Part shown: positions 1 to 10,600 of the stretch, one piece after another | Layout of the letters: every line of letters begins with the position of its first letter | Numbering within the stretch: the stretch's first letter is position 1 | NCBI RefSeq assembly: GCF_001880325.1 | Contig: NZ_CP016312.1 | Span: 1 to 64,000 of the forward strand | Length of the DNA stretch: 64,000 bases | Origin: Thermus brockianus | Lineage (GTDB): Bacteria > Deinococcota > Deinococci > Deinococcales > Thermaceae | Direction of reading: 5' to 3' | Position numbers and translations under genes: made by a program | Notes under the pieces: model-generated | What the model saw: only the letters and a program-made list of their open reading frames with translations | Told to the model about the DNA's origin: nothing | The model's database searches: none

Positions 1-14
1 AAGCGTCCCTGGGG

Positions 15-40
15 AGGCCCCGGGCTTTAGCCCGGGGCCT
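15..40. terminator. GC-rich hairpin terminator beyond cysS
   Basis: An 11-bp perfect stem (15-25 with 30-40) closes a TTTA loop. On the plus strand it is followed by TTTCT, so it fits best as a terminator for a plus-strand gene left of the window. It lies just beyond the cysS stop codon and may stop both transcripts. Confidence 0.75.
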
Positions 41-42
41 TT

Positions 43-1488
43 CTACACAAGCTCAAGCCGCCACTTGGGGCCTTCCTTGGTGTCCTCCACGATGACCCCA
101 AGCTCCTTTAGCCGCTCGCGGATGCGGTCGCTTTTGGCGTAGTCCTTGGCCCTCCTGGCCTCCTCCCGAAGCTCCAGGAGAAGGGCGATGAGGCCTTCCA
201 AGAGGGGCCCGGAAAGCTGGTCCTCCAAGACCCGTTGGGGGAAAAGCCCCAGGATGCCTTCCCCCAAGGCGTGGAAGAGGGCTTCGGTGCGGGCGAGGCT
301 CTCTTCCTTGGCCTCGGGGAGGAGCCGGTTCAGCTCGGGCAAGAAGGTGAAGAAGGCGGCCAGGGCCTCGGGGGTGGAGAGGTCGTCCTCAATGGCCTGG
401 AAGAAGGCCCTTTCCAGGGCATCCAGCGCCCGCTCCAGCTCGGGGGTGGAGCCTGGGGGAGCGGTTTTCCGCCTCTGGCGCACCTCCCGGTAAGCCTGGA
501 GGAGGCGGGTGTAGCCCCGCTTGGCGCCCTCCAGGCCCTCCCAGGTGAAGTCCATGGGGCTCCGGTAGTGGGTCTGGAGGAGGTAGAAGCGGAGGGCCAT
601 GGGCTCGTGGGCCTTTAGGAGGTCGTGGAGGAGGACCAGGTTCCCCGTGCTCTTGGCCATCTTCTCCCCTTCCAGGAGGACGTGGTTGTGGTGCATCCAG
701 TGCCGGGCAAAGCGGTACCCCGCCGCTTCCGCCTGGGCGATCTCGCACTCGTGGTGGGGGAACTGGAGGTCAATGCCCCCGGCGTGGAGGTCAAACCCCT
801 CCCCCAGGTACTTGAGGCTCATGGCGGTGCACTCAATGTGCCACCCCGGGTAGCCCTCCCCCCAGGGGCTCTTCCAGCGCATGATGTGCCCGGGCTCCGC
901 CCGCTTCCAAAGGGCGAAGTCCAGGGGGTCCTCCTTCTCTTCCCGCACCTCCACCCGGGCGCCGGCCCTAAGCTCCTCCAGGCGCTTTCCCGAAAGCTTT
1001 CCGTACTCGGGGAAGGCCCGCACGCGGAAGTAGACGCTTCCGTTGCGCTCGTAGGCGTAGCCGAGCCTAAGGAGCCGCTCGGTGAGCTCAATCTGCTCGG
1101 GGATGTGGCCGCTTGCCCGTGGGGCGATGGAGGGGCGGAGGACGTTCAGGGCCTGGATGGCGTCAAAGTAGCTCCAGGTATACTTCTCCGCTACCTCCAT
1201 GGGCTCCAGCCTTTCCAGCTTGGCCCTTTTCTCAATCTTGTCCTCCCCTTGGTCGGCGTCGTCCGTGAGGTGGCCCACGTCGGTGATGTTGGAGACGAAG
1301 CGGACCTTGTAGCCCTTATGGAGGAAGTAGCGCCGGAGGACATCGTAGACCACCGGCCCCCGGGCGTGGCCCAGGTGGGGGTCGGAGTAGACCGTGGGGC
1401 CACAGACGTAGATGCCCACGTGCCCCGGGGTGGCGGGTTCAAAGGGCACCTTTTGGCGCCTTAGCGTATCGTAGAGGACAAGGCCCAT
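43..1488 (-). CDS. cysS: cysteinyl-tRNA synthetase
   Basis: Class I aminoacyl-tRNA synthetase that charges tRNA-Cys in the cytoplasm. The protein has 481 residues, normal for CysRS. It starts MGLVLYDTL; the CGPTVY segment with the zinc cysteine (C29) leads into the HIGH-type signature HLGH (38-41). Further on are the zinc-site segments HIECTAMS and HHECEIAQ, the KMSKS-type loop KMAKST and the C-terminal DALR-like helical domain. The open frame extends upstream to about 1845, but that part is antisense to hslO and has no family similarity. I chose the ATG at 1488 because CysRS homology begins there and a TATAAT box lies 7 nt before it, with no Shine-Dalgarno. It is divergent from hslO. Confidence 0.95.
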   Translation of the reverse strand: MGLVLYDTLRRQKVPFEPATPGHVGIYVCGPTVYSDPHLGHARGPVVYDVLRRYFLHKGYKVRFVSNITDVGHLTDDADQGEDKIEKRAKLERLEPMEVAEKYTWSYFDAIQALNVLRPSIAPRASGHIPEQIELTERLLRLGYAYERNGSVYFRVRAFPEYGKLSGKRLEELRAGARVEVREEKEDPLDFALWKRAEPGHIMRWKSPWGEGYPGWHIECTAMSLKYLGEGFDLHAGGIDLQFPHHECEIAQAEAAGYRFARHWMHHNHVLLEGEKMAKSTGNLVLLHDLLKAHEPMALRFYLLQTHYRSPMDFTWEGLEGAKRGYTRLLQAYREVRQRRKTAPPGSTPELERALDALERAFFQAIEDDLSTPEALAAFFTFLPELNRLLPEAKEESLARTEALFHALGEGILGLFPQRVLEDQLSGPLLEGLIALLLELREEARRAKDYAKSDRIRERLKELGVIVEDTKEGPKWRLELV

Positions 1489-1495
1489 AAGGAGG

Positions 1496-1517
1496 ATTAT
1501 AGGCCCCGTGGCATAAT
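1496..1517. promoter_or_regulatory. divergent leaderless promoters of cysS and hslO
   Basis: On the minus strand a TATAAT box (1496-1501) is 7 nt from the cysS ATG. On the plus strand CATAAT (1512-1517) is 8 nt from the hslO ATG at 1526. Neither start has a Shine-Dalgarno sequence, so both mRNAs probably begin at or next to the start codon. I see no clear -35 boxes. Confidence 0.6.
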
Positions 1518-1525
1518 GGCGGGGT

Positions 1526-2548
1526 ATGGGGAGGATTCTTCGGGGTTTGGCTGGCGAGGGGAACCTGCGGGTGGTGGCGGCGGAAACCACGGACATCGTG
1601 GAGGAAGCCCGGCGCCGCCACGGCCTTTCCCCCACGGCCACCGCCGCCTTGGGCCGGGCCATGACCGGGGCCCTTCTCCTCGCCCAGCTCCTCCTCAAGA
1701 CCCCCAAAGAGCGCCTCGCCCTACGCATGGAGGGGACGGGGCCCTTGGGGGGGCTTGTGGTGGAGGCGGATGCCTTGGGAAACGTCCGGGGGTACGTCAA
1801 GAACCCCCAGGCGGAGGTGCCCTTGCGGGAAGACGGCAAGCTCAACGTGGGCGAGCTTATCGGGGCTGGGGTCTTGCGGGTGGACCGGAGCCTGCCCAGT
1901 GGGGAGGTTTACACCAGCACCGTGCCCCTGGTTTCCGGGGAGATCGCCGAGGACCTGGCCCACTACCTCTGGCAGTCCGAGCAGGTGCCTTCCGCCATCC
2001 TCCTGGGCGTTCGCGTCAAGGGGGAAGGGGAGGTGGAGGTGGCGGGGGGTGTGGCCATCCAGGTGATGCCGGATACTCCCGAGGAGGTTCTTTCCCGCCT
2101 CGAGGCCAACCTGGCGGGTTTGAGCGGCATCACGCCCCTCTTGCGGGAGGGTTTGGAGGCCGCTGTGGAGAGGCTTCTTGCTGGCTTGGGTTTTGAATGG
2201 ACGGATCTCAAGGCCCTGGGCTACCCTTTAAACGAGATCCCCGCCCGCTTCCGCTGCCGTTGCAACCGGGAGAAGGCCCTCGAGGCCCTGGTCTTCTTCA
2301 CCCCGGAGGAACGGGAGGACATGATCGTGGAGGACGGGGGTGCGGAGGTGGTCTGCCACTGGTGCGGGGAAGTGTACCGCTTCTCCCCGGAGGAGATCCG
2401 TTCCCTGGTGGCGGAGGTGCGTTGCCCTGACTGCGGCACCCTTTGGCTGTATCCCAAGGCGGACGGCACCCTTTTCCGGATCGAGGGGGATACCTGCCGT
2501 TGCGGACGTAAGGTGGAAATTCCTTCGGAAAAACGGGCCCAGGCCTGA
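1526..2548 (+). CDS. hslO: Hsp33 redox-regulated chaperone with extra C-terminal cysteine set
   Basis: Holdase chaperone of the cytoplasm, switched on when oxidation releases zinc from four cysteines. The N-terminal Hsp33 fold is recognisable throughout (for example the GYVKNP segment). The canonical zinc ligands are C244-x-C246 and C277-x2-C280. Hsp33 usually ends shortly after this, at about 290 residues. This protein has 340 residues and continues with a second set, C300-x2-C303 and C324-x-C326, separated by a short beta-like stretch. It looks like an added zinc-ribbon-type knuckle. Translation probably starts from a leaderless message at 1526. The family call is firm; the role of the second cysteine set is unknown. 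Confidence 0.93.
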   Translation: MGRILRGLAGEGNLRVVAAETTDIVEEARRRHGLSPTATAALGRAMTGALLLAQLLLKTPKERLALRMEGTGPLGGLVVEADALGNVRGYVKNPQAEVPLREDGKLNVGELIGAGVLRVDRSLPSGEVYTSTVPLVSGEIAEDLAHYLWQSEQVPSAILLGVRVKGEGEVEVAGGVAIQVMPDTPEEVLSRLEANLAGLSGITPLLREGLEAAVERLLAGLGFEWTDLKALGYPLNEIPARFRCRCNREKALEALVFFTPEEREDMIVEDGGAEVVCHWCGEVYRFSPEEIRSLVAEVRCPDCGTLWLYPKADGTLFRIEGDTCRCGRKVEIPSEKRAQA

Positions 2549-2560
2549 TAAGCTGAGGCC

Positions 2561-2974
2561 ATGTTCAAGACCATCCTCCTGGCTTATGACGGTTCGGACC
2601 ATGCCAAGCGGGCGGCAAGGATAGCCAAGATGGAAGCCGAGGCCCATGGGGCCAGGCTGGTGGTGGTTCATGTCTATGAGCCTGTCCCCGACTACCTGGG
2701 GGAGCCCTTCTTCCAGGAGGCCTTGAAAAGGCGGCTGGAGCGGGCGGAAAAAGTCCTGGTGGAGGCCGTGGGCCTCACGGGAGTGCCCCGGGAAGATGCC
2801 CTTCTCCTCGAGGGACGCCCAGCGGAGGCCATTCTGGAAGCCGCCATAGGGGAGCAGGCTGACCTCATCGTCATGGGTACCCGGGGCTTGGGGGCGATCG
2901 GCAGCCTCTTCATGGGAAGCCAAAGCCAGAAGGTGTTGGCGGAGGCCCCTTGCCCCGTGCTCCTGGTGCGTTAG
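2561..2974 (+). CDS. universal stress protein, UspA family
   Basis: A single UspA domain of 137 residues. It begins with the strand FKTILLAYDGSDHAKRA and ends with the ATP-binding signature G-x2-G-x9-G-S (GTRGLGAIGSLFMGSQS), so it probably binds ATP and acts as a soluble homodimer. It begins 12 bp after the hslO stop and is probably cotranscribed with it, which gives a small stress operon. The start at 2561 matches the family N-terminus. Confidence 0.92.
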   Translation: MFKTILLAYDGSDHAKRAARIAKMEAEAHGARLVVVHVYEPVPDYLGEPFFQEALKRRLERAEKVLVEAVGLTGVPREDALLLEGRPAEAILEAAIGEQADLIVMGTRGLGAIGSLFMGSQSQKVLAEAPCPVLLVR

Positions 2975-3218
2975 CCAAGGGGCTAAAGGCGGCCAAAAGA
3001 CCCAGGATTCCCCAGAGAAGGATGCCGGCCCCCAGGCCCAACAGGGCTGCCGTGAAGGTGGCCTGGAGGTGGGGCCAGACCTTCCCTTAGCACAAAAGGC
3101 CCATGAAGGTCAGGAGGACCTCGTGGGGTGGGGGAGCCTATAGGGGGTGGAGGAAGCCGAGGGCCAAGAGGGCTTCCTAGAGCAGGAAAAGGGCGATTGC
3201 GCTTAGGTTGCGGCGCAT
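2975..3218 (-). pseudogene. decayed N-terminal fragment of an ABC transporter permease
   Basis: Reading the minus strand from the ATG at 3218 gives one continuous frame of about 80 codons, interrupted by three in-frame stops (codons at 3177-3179, 3138-3140 and 3087-3089). The stop-free segments resemble the N-terminal part of binding-protein-dependent permeases of the SsuC/TauC type. There is a basic start with a hydrophobic first helix, a short linker with a PPPHEVLLTF stretch, then KVWPHLQATFTAALLG followed by a small-residue-rich membrane helix. The rest of the permease is missing; the frame runs into the 3' end of the universal stress gene. It probably marks an old deletion. I infer the family from pattern only. 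Confidence 0.6.
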
Positions 3219-3258
3219 AGCGAAGCTGGTTTCCACGAGGGGTCTCCTTATCTTACAC

Positions 3259-3264
3259 TATACT
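3259..3264 (+). promoter_or_regulatory. candidate -10 box of the antiporter gene
   Basis: TATACT in an AT-richer patch just after the decayed permease. A transcript starting near 3271 would have a leader of about 42 nt containing the strong Shine-Dalgarno AAGGAGGT at 3303-3310. I could not find a good -35 at the right spacing. Confidence 0.4.
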
Positions 3265-3312
3265 GGGGAAACAAAGGGGGTTTCTGCCCCTTCTTTCCGT
3301 ACAAGGAGGTTT

Positions 3313-4845
3313 TTGATCCCCGGTGTGTTGCTGCTGACCTACCTTTCCGGCGTGCTATTGGTGCGCCTGGGGTTGCCGGTGTTCCTGGGTTACCTCGGTG
3401 TCGGGATGGCGTTGAGGCTCCTGGGCTTTTCCGGGGATCCCCTTTTGGACTTCTTCAAAGATCTCGGCGTCTACCTCTTGCTTTTTACTGTGGGTCTGGG
3501 CCTGCGTACAGAACGCCTAATTCGTAGGGAGATTTGGGCTACCGGGATTTTCCAGCTCCTTTTGCTTCCGGTTTTCATGGCAGCCCTTTACGCCCTGGGC
3601 CTCGGGCAGAACCTTCTGGCCCTTTTGGTATTGGCCGTGGCCCTTATTAACCCCAGCACCGTGATTCTGGCTCGGGTGCTTCAGGGTAAAGGAGAGCTTT
3701 CCGCTTTGTACGGGCAGCTGGCTCTGGGGATCTCGGTTCTTTTGGATGTGGTGTCCCTGGCTCTCCTCATCCTTGCGGGGTTCCAAGGGGTAGGGCCCTC
3801 GGGGTTCTTGGTTCTAGCCTTCCCCTTGTTGCGGCCCCTGTTGGCCCGCCTTTTCCATCTGGCCCTGAGCCCAGAACTGAAGCTGCTTTTTGGAGTAACC
3901 CTGGCCTTGTTGGGGGCGGAGCTGGCCCGATTTCTTCAGGCCCCGGAGGCTTTGGGGGCCCTTTTCATGGGCTTGGGCTTGTCCCGCTATCCGGGGGCGG
4001 GGGAGGTGGCGGAAAAGCTTTGGGCCTTGAGGGAGGTTTTTTTAGTGGCCTTCTTTCTTTGGGCGGGCATGGCTGTAGGCCCCGACGGGGTTTTGGCAGG
4101 CTTGGTCCTTCTCATCCTCCTGGGCCTGAAGCCGGTTTTTCTCTTTCTGTCCCTGGTCCGTCAGGGTTTTAGGGCCCGTACGGCTTTTTTGGTGGGGGTG
4201 GGCTTAGGCACCTATTCGGAGTTTGGCCTGGTGGCGGCGGGGGTGCTGCAAGGGCTAGGGCAGATGACGCCCCAGGGCGTAGGGGCCGTGGCCCTAGCGG
4301 TGGGGGGCTCTTTCCTCTTGGGAGCTCCGATGGTCCAGAAAGCCCACCTCCTTTATGAAAGGTTGAAGCCTTGGCTTAAAGGGTGGGAGCGGCCCGGGCT
4401 ACACCCTGACGAGGAGCCGCAAGGGGCTTTGGGGGCCAGGTGGCTGGTGGTGGGCATGGGGCGGATGGGGACAGCCGCCTACCGCTTTCTGGCGGAGCAG
4501 GGGGAAGGGGTCTTGGGTTTGGATAGCGACCCGGGCAAGGTGGAGTACCATACCGCCAAAGGCCGGCGGGTGCTTTATGGGGATGCTGAGGACCCGGCCC
4601 TTTGGGAGGGGCTGGACCTGAATGGGGTTAAGGGGGTCGTGCTAGCCCTTCCGGACCTCGAGGCGAGGCTCCGGGCCACGAAGGCCTTGCGGGCCAAGGG
4701 TTTCGGGGGGGTAGTGGGGGCGGTGAGCTATGCCCAGGAGGAGGATGCCCGGCTTTTGGAGGCTGGGGTGGATGTGGTGTTCAATCCGCTTCTGGAGGCC
4801 GGGGAGCGGCTTGCAGAAAAGGTTTTACAGGCCAGCGAAGCCTAG
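3313..4845 (+). CDS. CPA2 family cation:proton antiporter with RCK/TrkA-N domain (KefB-like)
   Basis: Inner-membrane monovalent cation/proton antiporter. The first two thirds hold about twelve hydrophobic segments of the Na/H exchanger fold. The last 150 residues form a Rossmann TrkA-N (RCK) domain that starts RWLVVGMGRMGTAA, the nucleotide-binding glycine motif, with LGLDSDPGKV at the end of the second strand. The open frame reaches 3208, but its first 35 residues are hydrophilic, overlap the decayed permease and precede the likely promoter. I place the start at TTG 3313, close behind AAGGAGGT (3303-3310); GTG 3325 is the alternative. Codons are more T-rich than in neighbouring genes, which may only reflect membrane-protein composition. 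The transported ion (K or Na) cannot be told. Confidence 0.85.
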   Translation: MIPGVLLLTYLSGVLLVRLGLPVFLGYLGVGMALRLLGFSGDPLLDFFKDLGVYLLLFTVGLGLRTERLIRREIWATGIFQLLLLPVFMAALYALGLGQNLLALLVLAVALINPSTVILARVLQGKGELSALYGQLALGISVLLDVVSLALLILAGFQGVGPSGFLVLAFPLLRPLLARLFHLALSPELKLLFGVTLALLGAELARFLQAPEALGALFMGLGLSRYPGAGEVAEKLWALREVFLVAFFLWAGMAVGPDGVLAGLVLLILLGLKPVFLFLSLVRQGFRARTAFLVGVGLGTYSEFGLVAAGVLQGLGQMTPQGVGAVALAVGGSFLLGAPMVQKAHLLYERLKPWLKGWERPGLHPDEEPQGALGARWLVVGMGRMGTAAYRFLAEQGEGVLGLDSDPGKVEYHTAKGRRVLYGDAEDPALWEGLDLNGVKGVVLALPDLEARLRATKALRAKGFGGVVGAVSYAQEEDARLLEAGVDVVFNPLLEAGERLAEKVLQASEA

Positions 4846-6105
<1,260 letters not shown>

Positions 6106-6110
6106 GGGAG

Positions 6111-6141
6111 AGAAAAAGCACGAGCGGGTAACATCGTGAAG
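6111..6141. repeat. copy 1 of a dispersed CACGA-N10-TCGTG element
   Basis: A 31-nt stretch whose core is the inverted repeat CACGA (6119-6123) and TCGTG (6134-6138). It is preceded by AGAAAAAG and followed by AAG. A closely matching copy lies at 40848-40877. On the minus strand the hairpin is followed by CTTTTTCT, so it could also help terminate aminopeptidase T transcripts. Confidence 0.55.
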
Positions 6142-6151
6142 AAAAGAACAA

Positions 6152-6175
6152 CCCCTGCCCCTTCCGGGGCAGGGG
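6152..6175. terminator. strong hairpin between convergent genes
   Basis: A 10-bp perfect stem (6152-6161 with 6166-6175) and a TTCC tetraloop. It sits between the convergent sulfhydrylase and aminopeptidase genes, so it probably ends both transcripts. Confidence 0.7.
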
Positions 6176-6188
6176 AAGGCTTGGGCGG

Positions 6189-7415
6189 CTAGACCACCCA
6201 GACCCCCCGCCGCATGAGGGGGGTGCGGGTGCCGTCTTCCAGGAGGCCGTCCACGTCCACCTCCTCCGAGCCGATCATCCAGTCAATGTGCACCAGGCTC
6301 TCGTTGCCGCCCCGCCTCTGGAACTCCTCCCCCGAGGGGCGGCCCTCGAGGTTTTCCGTATAGGCCTGGCCGAAGGCGATGTGGCTTGCGGCGTTCTCGT
6401 CAAAGAGGGTGTCAAAGAAGACGAGGCCCGTCTTGGCGATGGGGTTGTCGGCGGCGACCAGGGCCACCTCCCCAAGGCGCCGCGCCCCCTCGTCCGTGTC
6501 CAGGACCCTTTTCAACACCTCTTCCCCTTTTGCCGCCCCCACCTCCACGGCCACACCCCTTTCAAACCGGGCCCAGATGCCCTCCACCAGGGTGCCCCCC
6601 AGGGCGAGGGGCCTCGAGGCCCGCACCACCCCTTCCACCCGTTCCCGGTGGGGGGCGGTGAAGACCTCCTCCGTGGGCAGGTTGGGGTTGCAAAGCCGCC
6701 CCTTTTTCGTGGGCGTGGCCCCCCCTTGCCAGAGGTGCCCCTCGGCGAGGCCCACCACCAGGTCTGTCCCCGGCCCCCGGAAGTGGAGGGCGTGGAAGCG
6801 CCTTGCGTTCAGGTAGGCCACCTTCTCGTGCAGGAAGCGGTTGTGGGCCTCCCAAGCGGCCACGGGGTCTTCCTGGTCCACCCGGGTGGCCTGGAAGATG
6901 GCTTCCCATAACCGCTTCACCGCCTCCTCCTCGGCCAGGTGGGGGAAGACCGCCTTGGCCCAGCCCGGGTGGGCGTAGGGCACAATGGTCCAGTTGGTGA
7001 CGAACTCCGTGATGGCTTCCAGGGCCGGCTTGTAGGCCCGGGCGTTCGCCTGTTGCGCCTTCCCGATGCGCTCGGGGGGAAGGCCCTCCAGGGCCTTGGG
7101 GTCGTTGCCGGAGACGGCAAGCCGCGCCGCCCCTTCCCGGAAGGCCTTGGCCATGCCCTCGTAGAGCCAGGCGGGGGCCTTCTCTAACCCCTCCTCGGGA
7201 GCGAGGGAGAGGCGCTTGCGGGAGAGGGCGTTGTCCCCGTAGATCACGGTGAAGAGGCTCGCCCCCTCTCGGTAAGCCTTCTCCGCCAGGAGGCGCACGA
7301 AGTCCAGGGCCTCAATGGGGGCCGTGGCGATGACCTCCTGCCCCCTTTCCAGGTTGAGCCCTACCCGGATGGCGAGTTCGGCAAGCTTTTCCAGGTTCCT
7401 CTGAAAGGCGTTCAC
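6189..7415 (-). CDS. aminopeptidase T (M29 family metallopeptidase)
   Basis: A 408-residue cytoplasmic metallo-aminopeptidase of family M29, the family founded on Thermus aquaticus aminopeptidase T, which is also about 408 residues. The N-terminus NAFQRNLEKLAELAIRVGLN matches that enzyme closely. The C-terminal HIDW motif puts the conserved metal ligands at H376 and D378. The open frame continues to 7553, but the upstream residues are proline- and arginine-rich and not conserved. I chose the GTG at 7415 because homology begins there and a G-rich stretch precedes it. A 49-codon gene lies 32 bp upstream on the same strand and may be cotranscribed. Confidence 0.93.
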   Translation of the reverse strand: MNAFQRNLEKLAELAIRVGLNLERGQEVIATAPIEALDFVRLLAEKAYREGASLFTVIYGDNALSRKRLSLAPEEGLEKAPAWLYEGMAKAFREGAARLAVSGNDPKALEGLPPERIGKAQQANARAYKPALEAITEFVTNWTIVPYAHPGWAKAVFPHLAEEEAVKRLWEAIFQATRVDQEDPVAAWEAHNRFLHEKVAYLNARRFHALHFRGPGTDLVVGLAEGHLWQGGATPTKKGRLCNPNLPTEEVFTAPHRERVEGVVRASRPLALGGTLVEGIWARFERGVAVEVGAAKGEEVLKRVLDTDEGARRLGEVALVAADNPIAKTGLVFFDTLFDENAASHIAFGQAYTENLEGRPSGEEFQRRGGNESLVHIDWMIGSEEVDVDGLLEDGTRTPLMRRGVWVV

Positions 7416-7447
7416 GCCCCCAAGTCTTTTACCCTTTTTCCTTCCCG

Positions 7448-7597
7448 TCAAGCCCGGGGGCAGGACCGGGGGCGCCCCAAGAGGAGGGTGAGGCCGGCGA
7501 GGAGGAGGAAGGGAGGGCGGTAGGCCTCGAGGAAAACCGCCAGGCCCAGCCACAAGAGGGCCAAAGCGTACCGCAAGATGGGCGGCATGTCCCCCAT
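7448..7597 (-). CDS. small hydrophobic protein, function unknown
   Basis: A 49-residue frame starting MGDMPPILRYALALLWLGLA and ending in a basic tail. It holds two hydrophobic stretches (about residues 7-22 and 27-41) separated by EAYRPP, like a tiny two-helix membrane protein. A TTAAAA stretch lies close upstream, compatible with leaderless start; a second ATG is three codons downstream. It lies directly before aminopeptidase T on the same strand. I recognise no family. It could be chance coding in GC-rich DNA, but the frame carries no stop and has a clean membrane pattern. Confidence 0.4.
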   Translation of the reverse strand: MGDMPPILRYALALLWLGLAVFLEAYRPPFLLLAGLTLLLGRPRSCPRA

Positions 7598-7657
7598 TTT
7601 AAGGGAAAGGGGGATGGGACATTCCTCACCCGGCCCCGGGGCTAAGGTAAGGGCGAG

Positions 7658-10600
7658 GTGAAGCCTATGCGTCCCATCACCGTGGACGGGAACGAGGCGG
7701 TGGCCCGGGTGGCCTACCGCCTTTCCGAGGTCATCGCCATCTACCCCATCACCCCCTCGAGCCCCATGGCCGAGCTCTCGGACGAGTGGGCGGCCAAGGG
7801 GGAGCCCAACCTCTTCGGCCTGGTGCCGAAGGTGGTGGAGATGCAGTCCGAAGGGGGGGCGGCGGGGGCCTTGCACGGGGCCTTGCAGGAGGGCGTTCTG
7901 GCCACCACCTTCACCGCAAGCCAAGGCCTTCTCCTCATGATCCCCGATATGTACAAGATCGCCGGGCAGGCCCTGCCCGGGGTCATCCACGTGGCCGCCC
8001 GGGCCCTCGCCACCCACGCCCTTTCCATCTTCGGGGACCACCAGGACCTGTACGCCGTGCGCCCCACGGGATGGGGGATTTTGGTCTCCGAGTCGGTCCA
8101 GGCGGCCCAGGACCTGGCGGCCATGGCCCACGCCGTGGCCCTGCAGGCCAGCCTCCCCGTCCTGCACGCCATGGACGGCTTCCGCACCTCCCACGAGGTG
8201 CAGAAGATCCTGCCCCTTTCCGACAAGGAACTCAGGGCCCTCTTTCCTTTTTCCGCCCTGGAGGCCTTCCGGAAGCGGGCGCTAACCCCCGAGGCCCCGG
8301 TCATCCGGGGCACGGCGCAAAACCCTGACCACTACTTCCAAAACCGCGAGGCCATCAACCCCCTCTACCAGCGCTTTCCGGAGGTGGTGGAGAGGACCAT
8401 GGCCCGCTTCGCCGAGATTACGGGACGGCGCTACGCGCCCTACGAGTACTTCGGCCATCCCGAGGCGGAGCGGGTGGTGGTGGTCATGGGCTCCGCCTCC
8501 TTGGCGGTGGAGGAGGCGGTGGCGTACCTCCTCAAGCGGGGGGAAAAGGTGGGGATGGTGCGGGTCCGCCTCTACCGGCCCTTCCACGCCCAAGGCTTTC
8601 TGGCAGCCCTTCCCCCAAGCGCCCAACGGGTGGCGGTCCTAGACCGGGGGAAGGAGCCTGGGGCGGTGGGGGAACCCCTTTTCCAGGAGGTGGCGGCGGC
8701 CTTCGCCCTCAAGGGGGGAGAGCTCCCCCTCCTGGTGGGCGGGCGCTACGGCCTCTCCTCCAAGGAGTTCACCCCGGCCATGGCCCTTGGCCTTTACGAG
8801 GCGCTCAAGGGGGAAAGGCCCCGCCACGGCTTTACCCTGGGCATCCAGGACGACCTGTCCCACACGAGCCTCCCGTACCCGGAGGTGGACTTTGAGGACC
8901 CCGCTTCCGTGCGGGCCGTGTTCTTCGCTTTGGGGGCGGACGGCACGGTTTCCGCCAACAAGAACACCATCAAGATCATCGGGGAGGAAACACCCCTCTA
9001 CGCCCAGGGGTACTTCGTTTACGATTCCAAGAAGTCGGGCTCCCGCACCATCAGCCACCTGCGCTTTGGCCCCAATCCCTTGAACAAACCCTACCTCATC
9101 CAAAGGGCCAACTTCGTGGGCATCCACCAGTGGAGCTTCTTGGAGCGCTTCCCCATGCTTGACGTGGCGGAGGAAAACGCCACCATTCTCCTCAACAGCC
9201 CCTACCCCAAGGAGGAGGTTTGGGACCGCCTGCCTCGGCCTGTGCAGGAGGAGATTCTGCGCAAAAACCTCAAGGTCTACGTGGTGAACGCCTACGAGCT
9301 CGCCCGCAAGGTGGGGCTCCCGGGCCGTATCAACGTCCTCATGCAAGCGGCCTTCTTCAAGCTCTCGGGGGTCTTGCCCGAGGAGGAGGCCAAGGCCCGC
9401 ATCAAGAAGGCCATAGAGAAGAGCTACGGGAAGCGGGGGAGGAGCGTTTTGGAGAAGAACTTCCAGGCGGTGGAGCTGGGCTTCCAGGCGGTGGAACCCC
9501 TCCCCATCCCCGGGCGCATCACCTCGGAAAAGGGCCTGGTACCGCCCATGGTGGGGAACCCCCCTCCCTTTGTGAAGGAGGTGCTGGGACCCATCGCCTT
9601 GGGCCTAGGAGACACCTTGCCCGTTTCCGCCTTCCCCTTGGACGGCACCTACCCCACGGGCACCGCCCGCTACGAGAAAAGGGGCATCGCCGAGTTCGTC
9701 CCCACCTGGGATCCAGAGGTCTGCGTCCAGTGCGGCAAGTGTGTCCTGGTCTGTCCCCACGCCGTGGTGCGGGCCAAGGTGGTGCCGGAGGAGGTCCTCT
9801 TGGGGGCTCCTGAGGGCTTTCCCCACCGCAAGGCCATGTGGAAGGAGCTTTCCGGGGAGTTCGTCCTCGCCATTAGCCCGGACGACTGCACCGGGTGCTC
9901 CTTGTGCGTGGAGGTCTGCCCGGCCAAGGACAAGCGCAACCCGAGCCGCAAGGCCTTGAACATGGCCCCCCGCCTCCAGGTGCGGGAGGCCATGAACCAG
10001 CACTGGGACTTCTTCCTATCCCTCCCCGAGACGCCCCGCCAGGGCCTGAAGCTGCACACCGTCAAGGACGTGCAGCTCCTCATGCCCCTTTTTGAGTTTC
10101 CCGGCGCTTGTGCCGGGTGCGGGGAGACGCCGTACCTAAGGCTTCTCTCCCAGCTTTTTGGCGACCGCCTCATTGTGGCCAACGCCACGGGGTGTAGCTC
10201 CATCTACGGCGGCAACCTCCCCACCACGCCGTGGAGCACGAACCGGGAGGGCCGGGGTCCCGCCTGGGCCAACTCCCTCTTTGAGGACAACGCCGAGTTC
10301 GGCCTGGGCATGCGTTTGGCCTTGGACAAGAAGGCGGAGCACGCCAGGAGGCTTCTTCCCGAGTTCCGCCACTTGCTAGGGGAGGAGCTTTTGGCGAGGC
10401 TCCTCGCCGAGGTGGGACCGGAGGAGGTGGAGGAGAGGCGCAGGGACGTGGCCCTCTTGAGGGAACGGCTTGAGGGGCTAGACGATCCCAAAGCCAAGGA
10501 CCTCTTGGCGGTGGCGGATGCCCTTATCCCCCACACCGTCTGGATCGTGGGTGGGGACGGCTGGGCCTACGACATCGGCTACGGGGGGCTGGACCACGTC

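Noticed and set aside
2975..3218. Non-coding RNA in the gap between usp and the antiporter
   Set aside because: The strand opposite reads as one permease-like frame with stops, which explains the sequence better than a structured RNA.
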